Assembly: GCA_963082875.1 (NCBI GenBank)
Contig: OY720098.1
Location: forward strand, 19,282,001-19,346,000
DNA: 64,000 nucleotides
Direction: 5' to 3'
Origin: Corella eumyota
Lineage: Eukaryota > Chordata > Ascidiacea > Phlebobranchia > Corellidae
The notes beneath the pieces were generated by a model. The model saw nothing but the letters and a program-made list of their open reading frames with translations, was not told where the DNA came from and searched no databases. Position 1 is the stretch's first letter. Each line of letters starts with the position of its first letter. The position numbers and the translations under genes were made by a program. Positions 1-22,567 of the stretch are shown here, piece by piece.

Positions 1-2632
1 ACAAGGACTACTGGGAACTGCCCCAATTTCAAACCCATAATCAGTGTTGGGTTTTAAGTTGGTCAAAATAAACCTTGTTTGGTTAAGTTGAACAGCTGTG
101 GTCTTTGTTTGAGTTGGAAAAATAACAGATTCTCTGTTTTTGTCAATTTTTTCTGTGAATCTTATCTAAATATAAAAACATTTATTTTTAATAATTAATT
201 TTGAAAATAAATATAGGAAAGTTATATGATACATATGGGGACCAGAAGGTTGGGCCATGAGAGGCTTCGGCCAGAAGGTTCGGCCTGCAAAAAACGCGGG
301 GGGTCGGTGACGAAATTGCCGCGTAAAATGTCAGTTTAAGATCATATTTTACCGATATTCAAAATAAAATTTGACAAAAAGTATTATACATAAAAAAAAT
401 TTAAAAAGTTGTTACGAAAAATGTATATGTTAGTTTTTAGAATATTTTTTTTTTTAAATTTTTGTTCCAAAAATGTATTTTTAAATTGGATTAAAGACGG
501 GCGCTTATGGTCGAAGCTTCTGGCAACCATGCATATAACCAAAATAAAAATTAAACCACAAAAAAACAACATTATATTATATATTTGTTAAATACATAAT
601 TAGAAAATAAAATTATACCAAGTAGTTTTCTGTTCTGTCCAAAAGAACTGGGGGTTTCCAAGTAAAAACACAAATATTATTTGTAGTTTTATATTCCAAA
701 CTGACAATACTAGGAGGAGATACAAACAACTGTGGTGTTGTATATTGTGTAAACTTGTTAGATGTAGTGATTTCACATCCGATAAATAATGAGATAACCT
801 AACAGTTACATTAACATTTTTTACAAAAAAAAATAAAAATAATAACTTCATGTTGGTAAAAAATAAATATTAAAATGCTTTACCTGTATGTAGTAGGTTA
901 TATTTTGTTGAAGATCATAAGCTGTATAATGATTTAGTCCAGAGTGTAGTAAAGTGCTAATGTTGGTTGCTCTTAAATATATATACTAGTTTAAAAAAAG
1001 CTAGGATTTATAATATAACAACAATATATTTACAAAATAAAGATTATTTAGTCAAGATGCAAAAATACTTATGCTTAATTGTTTTTACTTGCAAAATAAA
1101 TCAAAAACATTTTTTATGAAATAAAGTTAAACTATCTATTTTGTGTAAGTTTACAAAAAATCACTACTCTAGATTTATTTAGAGTTATAACCTTAATAGA
1201 TCAAAGTAAATAAGTTTGTGTTGCAAGGAAAAAGCTTCTGGTAAAATTGACCATGAAATATTCAAGACTGTGACATCACAAACACTTTTTACATTAATAA
1301 CAGGTTGAACAATGTCTTCAACTTTTTGTTAAAGCAAAGTTAGTTTAATTTTTGAAATACAACACAAAAGTTTAACAAGCTTATATGTTTATGCTATTAA
1401 ATTTAATATAAATGGTGGTTAAATACGATTATTCAAAAAAACTTTAATTTTCAGACATATTACTTTTTTTACCTTCACACAGTGTTGAAGCATTAAAAGC
1501 AGCATAAGTCCAAAAATGTTGACCCTGAACACGAATACAACCATCGGGATGTATATCATGTATACTGAATGAACCATACCAATTTGTAAAATAATTTGAT
1601 GTAAGTGATGATATCCAATAAGTGAAGTGTCCTGCTCAATCAATTGTTATGTTACAAAGAGATACTTTATAGCGTTAATATAATTTAAACCTTACAAATT
1701 ATATTTTAAAAAACTCACCCACAATAGGTTGCAATAAATTTAAAGCCCTTTGACTTGGGATAACTGCCAATTTGCCACCATGTTGTTTGCAATAATTAAC
1801 AGCATTTTCACAACTTCTAATTTGTTTGTCATAAACTAAATTTTTTTGATCTGAATGCATATAAAATGGATTGTAAAACTAACTAAAATTAACCAAAAAA
1901 AATTAATCGTAATCTTTCATTTTTAAATAATTAGTTTACCAAGCTCCTAAATATTATTAAATACCAATATTTGCAACAAATGTCTGGCTGGCAACAGTGA
2001 CAAAATTTGTAGCAAAACATCTGAATCTCATCAAGGCAACTTGTTTACAAGATGTCCCATAAACAGTCAAAGTACTTTTAACTTGGTTTGAAGAAAAATT
2101 TGTAGTTTTAATCTATATTTAAAAGGTATCATAAATAGTTATTACCTGTTATTAAAAAGTAAAAATACTAAGCAAGTTTTAATTAGTACTGAAGTATAAA
2201 AATATATTCTTTGGGTATACAAGAATTGTTAAGACAACACTACATACCTGAAATTGACTATTGTTATGAACAGTGCTGTTGTCATCGAATTTCCATTCAA
2301 TTGAAGGCAAAGGATCACCATTAAAAGTGCAAGTAAATTTTACATTGTTATTTGCTGGATTAACCAAATAATTTGTTGGTTGTACAAGTTCAGGTGTACC
2401 TGAAAATAATTTACTGGTATTTAGAGAAAAAACAATTAAAAATTAGATTATACCTTACATCAAAGATTCATATTTGTATACTATTTAATAATAACAAAGA
2501 TGTAGTAAGAAGAGCATAAAAAAGTAAACACATAAACATAAAACAGCCATACTTACTTGTAGACAATACACTATTTGTCAAAAATAGATTTAGATACACA
2601 ATAATATTGAATATAGTTAGTTTATTTTCCAT
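1..2632 (-). CDS. Receptor gene A (Ig, C-type lectin-like, FN3 ectodomain), 3' end outside window
   Basis: Partial gene, left member of the receptor array. The first exon (2557-2632) encodes a signal peptide beginning MENKLTIFNIIVYLNLF. The next two exons (about 2248-2399 and 1966-2112) form an Ig-like domain ([17 protein letters not shown], then [16 protein letters not shown]). Two exons (about 1717-1850 and 1472-1632) form a C-type lectin-like domain with YWISSLTSNYFTNW and [10 protein letters not shown]3 exons follow to the window edge ([39 protein letters not shown]). Unlike B-E there is no EGF exon and no first Ig domain: the signal exon splices straight to the shared Ig domain. Relative to E, an in-frame 3-base deletion near 1280 changes SDICDV to SVCDV. 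Whether it ends in a phosphatase, a tyrosine tail or neither cannot be seen. Exons read open, so I take it as a functional gene. Confidence 0.85.
238..330. repeat. GC-rich island inside an intron of gene A, possible mobile-element remnant
   Basis: A short GC-rich patch in very AT-rich intron sequence. It contains a direct repeat of CCAGAAGGTTSGGCC (about 242-256 and 271-285) and then a G/C run around 295-320. No terminal inverted repeats or coding potential were found. The composition and internal repetition suggest an inserted element fragment, but the family is not recognised. Confidence 0.35.
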
Positions 2633-3716
2633 TATTCATCTTATTTCAAATTTTGTTAAATTAAACAACACACTCATTATTTTAAAACTGCATAAACTTC
2701 ACCTAGCTACATTTAAAAATGTTTAATTTTAGTTCTTACAATGTAGTTTATAATAACTACAAATTATATTGTAAAAAATATATAACTTATAAATAACTTC
2801 AAACAGCACCTGTTTAAAATCACCACAAAAGATTAAGGAAGTATGAATAAGTATTAAGCCAACTTGTTAGTGTATCAAACCTACCCACAAACTAAGAATG
2901 TGTGGGTAGAGTTGATATACCAACAAATTGGCTTAATATATTTTTATATCAAAATTTAAAAAAATTAATCAGTAATGTGTTACGTTTGCATCACAAGTTG
3001 TTGAAACTATTTAAATATAATATACTGTATATTCAACAGTGTGCGAATTACCAAACATAAATCAATATAATTATATTAAATATTCTAAATTTTTTACATT
3101 TAAAAACATTTTTACAAACAGCAACACTTTGTTACAGAAAAAGTATTAATGGGTTTACTTTATATCCCATAATACCCAGAATAAAAAGTAAAAAATAACA
3201 TTTGTTTTGTTAATTTAAGACAAATATTCAAATGAAAATCTTACTCTAAATATAACTACAAGTATAGTATGTACATGATTTAATTTGTTTCCAAAAATAT
3301 GCACTTAACAATATAAATTAAAGTTTAAAAATTAATATAACTACCTTGTAATAATATGCATAATTATGCCTCTGAATCTTAAAAATTATCTGTATACTGA
3401 AGTATAGAATAAATATTTTGTTTTTAAATACAATATTTTAACACACTAATTTAATATATAATTATATTACCGTATCATGTGTGCACTCCAAAGTTCAACA
3501 GAACAGTACTGTTATGTATATATACTATAACGATACAACACATAACTACATCTACCATACCAACCTTCTTTGAGCATTATTTACAATTGGTGACTTTACT
3601 TCATCAAAAATCCCTTTTTTTCTTTACTTTTACGGTTAATGGTTCTGTGAAATTCCATAGGCATTGAATATTTAAAAACTTTCGGAAGGCAGCTACAATT
3701 TATATTTTGAAAAAAA
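2633..3716. other. Intergenic region upstream of receptor gene A
   Basis: AT-rich 5' flank of gene A and spacer to the tRNA pair. The only structure seen is the long inverted repeat at 2852-2938. No supported coding exon on either strand; the short ORF near 3479-3667 has no family resemblance. Confidence 0.6.
2852..2938 (-). repeat. Imperfect inverted repeat forming an 87-nt hairpin
   Basis: Two 38-base arms (2852-2889 and 2901-2938) are complementary at 33 of 38 positions, with an 11-base loop. On the minus strand two of the mismatches become G-U wobbles, so a minus-strand transcript would fold best. Size and shape resemble a microRNA precursor, but a miniature inverted-repeat element is equally possible. 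It lies about 220 bp upstream of the start codon of gene A. Confidence 0.5.
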
Positions 3717-3788
3717 TGGAGATGCCGGGGATTGAACCCGGGGCCTCACACATGCGAAGCGTGCGCTCTACCACTGAGCTACATCCCC
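3717..3788 (-). tRNA. tRNA-Ala (anticodon CGC)
   Basis: The minus strand folds as a full cloverleaf. The acceptor stem GGGGATG pairs with CATCTCC, the D-arm holds TAGCTCAGTGGTAGAGC, the anticodon stem CACGC/GTGTG encloses loop TTCGCAT (anticodon CGC), and the T-arm is CCGGGTTCAATCCCCGG. The discriminator base is A, as usual for alanine. It is 72 nt long without an intron, and internal A and B boxes are intact. CCA is not encoded, as expected for a eukaryotic nuclear tRNA gene. Confidence 0.95.
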
Positions 3789-3791
3789 AAA

Positions 3792-3873
3792 CGACGAGGA
3801 TGGGATTCGAACCCACGCGTGCAGAGCACAATGGATTAGCAGTCAATCGCCTTAACCACTCGGCCACCTCGTC
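3792..3873 (-). tRNA. tRNA-Ser (anticodon GCU)
   Basis: The minus strand gives a class II tRNA: acceptor stem GACGAGG/CCTCGTC, D-arm with GGCCGAGTGGTTAAGGC, anticodon loop CTGCTAA (anticodon GCT), a long variable arm (TTGTGCTCTGCACGC) and T-arm GTGGGTTCGAATCCCA. The discriminator base is G, as expected for serine. It is 82 nt, intronless and only 3 bp from the Ala tRNA, on the same strand. Confidence 0.95.
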
Positions 3874-4214
3874 ACATCAAAAAATCTATGATTATTGCGC
3901 ATAGTCATAATTTTACCAATACTTTTATTATATGTCGTTTAAAAAAATTAATTTCCCACATATTGCACATAATTGTCAAAACACTATCAATGGTAAAAAT
4001 AATCTTGATCAAAAAAGAAATGTTAATTCCACATAAATAATATATGACGACATCTAAATTACGTCTAATACAATATAAAAAAAATAAGTCCATTCAAATA
4101 ATATATGACAATATATTTCTTTTCCGTTTAATATAATGTTTTTATTCAATATATTCACATATAGTTTGCAATAGTCTTTATATTTGTTTGTAAATAGTTT
4201 CAGTAAAACTTTTA
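3874..4214. other. Spacer between the tRNA pair and the 3' end of gene B
   Basis: AT-rich sequence upstream of the tRNAs and downstream of the stop codon of gene B, presumably containing the B 3' UTR. No other feature was recognised. Confidence 0.6.
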
Positions 4215-14860
<10,646 letters not shown>

Positions 14861-14981
14861 TTTTTAACTTTTTTAAACTTAAAATTAAGAAACTACATAA
14901 TACTGCTGGTTGTTATAAATCAACAAAAATATTATTTTAATATTATTACCAAAATTAATAAAAAAACAACTAAAAAAGTAA

Positions 14982-15054
14982 CACTTCATCTAAGTCCTAC
15001 TTATTAAAACTAGCCTTTGTTTCACTTCATCTAAGTCCTACTTGTTAAAACTAG
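14982..15054. repeat. Direct repeat of 32 bp upstream of gene B
   Basis: CACTTCATCTAAGTCCTACT and the bases following it occur at 14982-15013 and again at 15023-15054 with one difference, separated by 9 bp. The matching region upstream of gene C (near 21900) holds one copy, so the repeat arose locally, 120-200 bp before the start codon of B. Confidence 0.7.
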
Positions 15055-15972
15055 GCCGTGTATCTTACAAAACATAATTAAACAATTTTGTTTATTCAAG
15101 GTATAAAAAGAATGCTAAAAAAGGAAATGTAGGTGGATTAGTTAAACAATAGGTTAGTTTCATAATCCTTAAGTATTAAAATAGCCTAAGATAGTTTTAG
15201 TATTTTAAAATTACTCATATTGTAAACAGCATCAATTATTGTATTATTTTAACCGAGAATTTAAATAAAATATTTTTAAAGTAAATTTTGAATATTAAAT
15301 TTAAAGTTTGCAAACAAATTACTATCTAATGAAAACAAACAAAACAAACCTGCATAACTTGTTACTTTTGGCTTTAAATGCTGAAGTTAAAGATTTACAC
15401 TAAATATTTTCTTTTATTGTAATACTAGAAAACACTAAATGATTAAGTATCATAGATTTTATTACCACTAAAATATAACAAAACTATTCTCTAAATCAAC
15501 GAATTAATATTTACTGTAAGAATTAAGTGTTTTAATTATTTTACATAATGTTAAATGGTCTGTGCTAAAATAAAGCAATAGAAATAAATAAGAAAAGATT
15601 TAAACATATTATATTGTTTACAATAATATCAAAAAAACAAGAACTGATTAAGGTCATTTTATAAAAAAGATTTGTATGTCTCAATTGCTCAATAATATTA
15701 AGATAAGTTTTAAATTTTTTTTTTTTTAATTTTACATTTTAACCAAATTATTTATCATCTTCAATAGTTTAACTGTTAAGAAAAGCATTTATAAAAATTG
15801 TTTATATAAAGTATATAAAATAAAAAAATATATAAGTTTTTACATAAGTTTTTATATTAATTTACATGCAAATCATTTTAATTACACTTTTAACTTTTTT
15901 TAAAAGCATTTTCAATATGAACAATAGACTTTATAAACAATAACTAAACATTGTTTTGTAACAATTAAATTT

Positions 15973-15983
15973 GGGATTTTCCC
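15973..15983. promoter_or_regulatory. Palindromic GGGATTTTCCC, kappaB-like, 1.1 kb upstream of gene B
   Basis: It matches the Rel/NF-kappaB consensus GGGRNNYYCC. The same 11-mer sits at the matching place in the D-C and E-D spacers (22288, 29033). Each copy is at once downstream of one receptor and upstream of the next. Function is inferred. Confidence 0.35.
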
Positions 15984-16252
15984 TAAATAGCTACATTAAC
16001 ATGTCCTTATATTTAATTGATATCTATGTAAATATGATTTCCTTTAATTCCTGATACTTAACATAAGCAAATAATGTGGCTATAACAACTTGAGTTAAAA
16101 TATTGAAAAATATAATCCAACATTTTCTATTAAAGAATAAAAATTTATATTTAAAATGTAGGCAAATGTAAATTGTTTTAATTAGTTTGTTACAGCTTAA
16201 ATGTATATGTAAGAATTCAAAGCTTAAAAGTGTTGATGTGAATTTTTTAAAC

Positions 16253-19200
16253 CTAAATTTGCTCATAAACTTCATTTTTTTTCGAAAAGTCTTCATCACA
16301 ATCTAAACATAATTTAAAACACTACTTAAATACTTAAACAACAATTTATTAAGCAAAGCTTATTTTGTTGTTTATAGAAACACATCTATTTTACTGTTAA
16401 TAAACTACCTGAGTAAAGCTAAACTACTTTAAAATTCATTTATTCTGTTTTTTTAATTATTACCATCAAATGAATTGTCTTGAAACTTCATTGTTACGTA
16501 ATCCTCACTCACGTCTTTCTGAAATTTAACTAAAATAAAATATTTAAAGTTAATTTACCAAATAAGTGTGTTTTATTTTATTACTGAAAATTGAATTTGA
16601 TATAGCAATAATCCAAAACATAAATTGGATATTTTAAAGTTGCTTTAAAAACAATAGTTGTTTGGAGGTAGATAATATTTTAGTGAAGGCATCCAACAGC
16701 TGCCTTGAAATATTGTGACAGGTCATAGCTGTCTCTTTGTATTTTTACAGCTCAAAAAAAATAGGAAAATAGTTATTACCTTTATTGACATTATTTGGGT
16801 TACTACATTGTTGGTTGTTTGTATCGGACGTGGGTCTAAGATAAACATTTTCTTGACCTTCCTTACTGAACACTAATAAAAATTAACACTTAAGTAAATC
16901 ATATGCTGTTCCCAATATTTTATTTAATTATATTTTTATATGTTTACAATCAAAAAATTTTAAACGTTTTTAGACCCAGTTTGTAGTAGTCTCTGCCTAT
17001 TTTGTTTTCAGTGATTACCGAAATTCTGCAATTTTTTTATTTAAATAATGTTAACCGTTAAAAAGTATTACCTTCATAGCCATTATTTAAACATCCTTGT
17101 TGAAGGTTTGGTTCAATGTTCATTTGATCTTATAAAATAATTATTTATTATTGCATAACTAAAAAAGTATTGTTAAAGTTTAAAATTGTTAAAGTATTTT
17201 ACTTTGGTAGAGGTTAGCTGGAGCATTTTTTTGGTCCATGTCGTGGGTCACTTTATTTAATTCTTTATTTTTCAAAGCGTTTTGTTTCTTTCTTTAAAAC
17301 AAAGGACTTTGTTAACATTCAGTAAGCTAAGTTTGTTCACAAAAATTTAATAAAGAGTTATTTACTTGTATATCCAAAAAGTAGCAGCACACAATAACAA
17401 CAAGAATAAAGAGCCACAAACAATCCCAATTAAAAAGATGGTAAGAGTTCTTGCAGGTAAAACTATTGGGTCTGCAAAAAAAAGGTTATAACAAATAGTA
17501 ACTTATTAAAAGCTATTTTTAAATTACCTGTTGTTTCATAAATAAAATCTTCTGATGACTTGCTGGTGGCATACACTACATTCAAACTACCATAATTATT
17601 ATAAACTGGGGTTGAAGTGATAATATAGTATTTGTATTTTCCTCCAGTAGTCAATGGTATGTTTTTTCCCAAAATAATACTACTAGTTTCTTGTGTTTGA
17701 TTTTTCAGACAACTTTGACTTGAATTTCCAGTAATATCACAACATGAAATGCTGTTGTCACCCAAGACCAGGCTTGAGTTGTTTACAAACCTAGGCAAAA
17801 TTAGTTTACAATTTTGGTATTTTAACCGACAGTATATTACAGCCTAATCTTATTTTTTTGTTACAGTAGTTTTTAGGCAAATATAGTTTAATACGTCAAC
17901 AAATTTGTTACTAAAGTTCCAAATAAAAGAATAACATTTAATGTTTAAAAAATTCAAATAGTAAAAGTTTAAGTAACACATTTTTTTTTACCTTGGTAAG
18001 GCAAAAGCCACATAATTTGAACTATTTATGTTTGCTATTTCAGTAAGGTTGTTCTGAATGGTAATACTTCTATTTACTTGCAGCTTTTGAATAACAACAA
18101 AATAACAACTGCAAAATACAATACATTTTGTTAAAAAGATGCAACACTAAGTTTAACCAGCTTACAAACCTTATAATTCCATTTCTTTCATTTGAAGAAA
18201 CTAGGTTAATTTTAACTTGGCCATTGCTAAGTAATGGTGGTTCACTAGATAAGATGACTATGTCTGGTGCTTAAATAAATATAACAAATTTTATATGTTA
18301 GTTAAAAGTGATATAAGTAAATACTAGCTATTTGAAATGTCTTGTACTTGTAAAACATTATAAGTTTCCAATTAGACAAACTAGAAGCAAGCTTGGTAAC
18401 AATTTGGTAAATATTTTTTGCATACCTTGTGATTTTGTAACACACACTCCAGAAATGGCATTTGACCAAGCAATGGGAATTATATCCTGACAAGGACTGC
18501 TAGCTACTGCCCCAACTTCAAACTTATAATCAGTGTTAGGTTTTAGGTTGGTCAAAGTAAAACTTGTTTGGCTGAGTAGAGCACTTTTGACTTTTGTTTG
18601 CATTAGGAAAGTAACAATTTCCTTTTTTTCACTAACTTGTTCAGTGTATCTTATCTAAATTAATATATTTAAAAGTATTTAAATTTAAAAAAAAAACAAT
18701 GTAAATTAAAAAAAAAATAGCTATCAGGATAAGTTTTGTGTATAAATCATTGAAGCCATTAAAATTACAGTAATTTAAGTTAATATTAACAGACTTAAGA
18801 TCAAACTAAGTTAATTAAAATAACAGTTAAATCATTTGGATAGCTAAATAAATATGAAATAATACAAAACCGGATAATAATCATACTAAATAGTTATTTG
18901 TCTTGCTTCTGTCTAGCGGTGAATCCCACGTAAAAATACAAGTATTGTTTGTATTTTTATATACCAAACCAGTATTGGTGGGCGGTGTTACATATAACTG
19001 TGGTGTTGTATATTGTGTAAAGTGGGTAGATGTTGCATTCTGACACCCACTAAACAGTGAAATCACCTGTACTAAATAATATTTATTAAAAAAGGCTATG
19101 TTTTTCTTTTTGTATATTTAAAGCTATACAATTTAATATATTAATTTAAAATGGCATTAAACAGAAAGTTGAAAAAATGGTTGATTTTGTTAAATTTAAA

Positions 19201-21770
19201 TAAAATTTTTTACCTGTATGTAGTAGGTTGTATTTTGCTGAAGACCAGAAGCTTTATAAAAATTATGTCCAGATTCAATGATCATGGTTTTATTTGTTAA
19301 ACTAAAAAATTACCCAATAAAGTTTTTATCTTTTTACACAAATATTTATTCATTTTTATTATATATTATAAACCAATGACAATATTAACCTCAATGAATC
19401 AAAATATATCAGCTTATGTTGCAAAGTTAATGCTTCTGGTTGTATTGACCAAACAATATTAAGAATTCTGACATCACAAATATCACTTGTAACTTTTATG
19501 ACTGGTTGAATCACGTTTTCCACTTGTAATCAACATTAAAAAAATTTACAAAAAAATAATTGATCCATTTTTTATAACTTGCATACTTTGTTACATAGGT
19601 TTAATTACTATTACGTTAAATAATTAACAAGAATATACCATTTTTAAAAATACAAATTTTGGGCATTTTTTATGTCACTTTTTTACCTTCACACAGTGTT
19701 GAAGCATTAATAGCAGCAAAACCCCCAAAATATTGACTGTTAACTCGAATACAACCATCTGGGTGGGGAATATAATAATTATACTTCCAGTTTGTAAAAT
19801 AATTTGCTGTAAGTGATGATATCCAATAAGTGGAATGATCTATTACAAACATATTTTATATATTTAAAATATTAGTAATAAAAGTAACTATGTTGAATAT
19901 TGAAAATTCTATGTCTATATGTAACATTAAATATTGAGATTAGTTTTAACTTATAACTTTTTGGCATATTAACTTTAACAATACCACTTTCTTTAAAGCT
20001 AGATACAAAATTGATCTAAACTCACTTGTCAGCGATTGCAAAGAATTTAAAGCTCCCAGACTGGGAATAACAGCTAGTTTACCACCTTGTTGTTTGCAAA
20101 AATTTATAGCATCTTTACAACTTCTTATTTGGTTGTCAAATATCAAATTTTTGTGATCTGACATATACAAAATTACTATGTTAAAAAAATTAACCTTAAA
20201 CAAAAAACCTAACTAATGTTACCTAATTATGAAAAATATTTTTTTGTGTTGGTCAAAGTGGCTTTAGGTTTTTTCATAAACAAATAAAAAAGATTTAATA
20301 AATAATTAATTTACCAATATTAGTAACAAATGTCTGGCTGGCAACAGTGACAAAATTTGTAGCAAAACATCTGAATCTCATTAAAGCAACTTGTTTACAA
20401 GATGTTCCATAAACAGTTAAAGTACTTATGACTTGGTATGATGAAGAGTTTGTAGTTTCAGTAATCTAAATTGAATAAAAATGTTAAAAATTACTAAAAA
20501 TGTTAAACTTTTTCAAATAACTTAAAATACCTGAAATTGACCATTGTTTGGAAAAATGCTGTTGTCAAATAATTTCCATTCAATGGAAGGTAAAGGATTA
20601 CCAATGAAAGTGCAAGTAAATTTAACATTGTTGTTAACTGGAATGACTAGGTAATTTGTTGGGGGTACAAGTTTTGGATAACCTAAAAAAATATTAGGTT
20701 TAAAAAGTATAAAGAGTATAAAGAAACTTAAAAAGTATAAAGAAACTTAAAAACAATCTTCATTTAATAAAAGTTACTTATCACAACTAAAATTATTTAG
20801 GGGTCAGTTTAAATTTTAATATCCACTTGTTTAAACAGATTATATTTAAAAATGTACATTTACACACATTGTTAAAAATAAAATAACTGTATTAAACAAA
20901 AACAGATCCACAAAACAGTAAAGTTGAAAAAATGTTACAACCTTGAAATTAATAGAAGAAACATACCTGTAGAACAATCTTTATTTGTGTAACCATTTAC
21001 ACAGAAACAACTGTAATCATTCATAAGATCAGTGCAAATCCCACCATTAAGACATGGGTTTGGTTGGCATTCATCTATATCTACAATTATTAGAAAAAAA
21101 TTATATTTAAATCACATTTGTATTAATTTTTTCATTACTTTACAATTTTAATCATCTTAACTACCAAAGCTTTAAAGAAATAAAAAAGTTTTAACTAAAA
21201 AGCAACAGCTAAAACATTCATCTAATTCAATAAATATTATAAAAAAATAGTTTAAATGACAGTATTGAAATTAATTTTTTTACAATTGCTTAATAAAAAA
21301 TAGTATTTCTAATAATTAATAATGTTACTTGAATTATTTTGTTAAAAATGATTGCTGATCTATTTTAATGTTAATATTAAGATTAACACTTACCATTGCA
21401 GGTTTCTCCTATATATCCAACAACACAGGTACAAGTAAAAGTATTATCTGGACCATTCCTGCATGTTCCACCATTTTGACATGGTGATGGATGTTGACAT
21501 TGGTTTATACCTTAATATCAACAATAAAAAAATTAAAAAAAATGTATGCAAAATTAACTTAAATTTAAAAAAAATTGACTAATTTTTGTAATTAATAATT
21601 TAAAACAATATCAATTGTAGATATAAAAATATCCGACAATATTATTTTATATGCACGTAATTCTTTAACAACAAATTTTAAACAAAATACTTACTTATAG
21701 ACCATACAACATTTATTAAAAACGTATTTAAATGAACAAAAACAAGAAATATTTTGAACTTGTTTTGCAT
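16253..21770 (-). CDS. Receptor gene C: EGF, Ig, C-type lectin-like and FN3 ectodomain with tyrosine-motif tail
   Basis: Signal peptide at 21770 ([20 protein letters not shown]). Two EGF exons (about 21400-21508 and 20968-21080), one Ig domain (about 20530-20682 and 20315-20466), the lectin-like domain (about 20025-20158 and 19685-19840) and three FN3 domains (19521-17530) follow. A TM exon (17364-17473) reads [20 protein letters not shown]. The cytoplasmic exons encode [28 protein letters not shown] and a C-terminal NEVYEQI followed by the stop. YVTM fits the PI3-kinase SH2 motif YxxM, YLRP fits YxxP, and YEQI resembles the Src-family SH2 motif pYEEI; binding is inferred from consensus only. 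There is no phosphatase domain and no furin-like site. Compared with B it lacks Ig domain 1 and two EGF modules; a stub of one lost EGF exon remains near 21215. The 3' half is almost identical to gene D, introns included. Confidence 0.88.
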
Positions 21771-22567
21771 TTTTTACTTTTTTTAAACTTTAAGTTAAGA
21801 AACTACATAATACTGTTGGTTGTTGAAAATCGACAAAATATTATTTTATTGTTATTATTAAAATTAATAAAAAAAAACAACTAGAAAAGTAATAAATTAT
21901 TTATTCGTTTTACTTCATCTACGTCCTACTTATTAAAACTAGTCTGTGTATCTTACAAAACATAATTAAACAATTTTGTTTAGTTAAGTTATAAAAATAA
22001 AGCTAAAAAAGGAAAATGTAGGTGGATTAGTTGAAACAATAAGTTAGTTTTATAATCCTTAAGTATTAAAACAATATTTTAACTGTTAAGAAAAAGCATT
22101 TATGAAAAATGTTTATATAAAGCATATAATATAACAAAAAAATGATTAATTTTTACATATATTTTTATATTAATTTACATGCAAATTATATTTTAATAAC
22201 ACTTTTAACTTTTTTTAAAAGCACTTTCAATATGAACAATAGACTTTATAAACAATAACTAAACATTGTTTTGTAACAATTAAATTTGGGATTTTCCCTA
22301 AGTAGCTACATTAACATGTGTTTTTATTTAATTGATATCTATGTAAATATGATTTCCTTTAATTCCTGATACTTAACATAAGCAAATAATGTGGCTATAA
22401 AAACTTGAGTTAAAATATTGAAAAATATAATCCAACATTTTCTATTAAAGAATAAAAATTTATATTTAAAATGTAGGCAAATGTAAATTGTTTTAATTAG
22501 TTTGTTACAGCTTAAATGTATATGTAAGAATTCAAAGCTTAAAAGTGTTGATGTGAATTTTTTAAAC
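21771..22567. other. Intergenic region between D (3' side) and C (5' side)
   Basis: It contains the D 3' UTR, with an AATAAA signal on the minus strand (22323-22328), and the promoter side of C. It is homologous to 14861-16252 but about 590 bp shorter. The kappaB-like 11-mer GGGATTTTCCC lies at 22288-22298, about 520 bp upstream of the C start codon. No coding exon was seen. Confidence 0.65.
22323..22328 (-). terminator. Polyadenylation signal AATAAA of gene D
   Basis: It lies about 240 nt downstream of the D stop codon in a block also conserved after C and E (ATTTAATTGATATCTATG on the plus strand). Gene C has the variant AATATA at the matching place. Confidence 0.5.

Larger units (their letters stand above)
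14861..16252. other. Intergenic region between C (3' side) and B (5' side)
   Basis: It holds the 3' UTR of C and the promoter side of B, and aligns by eye with 21771-22567 between D and C. About 590 bp (15180-15765) present here is missing from that second spacer. It also holds a 32-bp direct repeat near 15000 and a GGGATTTTCCC motif at 15973-15983. No coding exon was seen. The open frame at 16024-16299 is the C terminal exon plus UTR read in another frame. Confidence 0.65.

Noticed and set aside
3707-3904. Plus-strand ORF of 65 residues
   Set aside because: It lies across the two minus-strand tRNA genes and is read antisense to them.
16024-16299. 91-residue minus-strand ORF, repeated almost identically at 22339-22614
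   Set aside because: It overlaps the last coding exons of C and D in another frame and runs into the 3' UTR; its conservation comes from recent duplication of the region.
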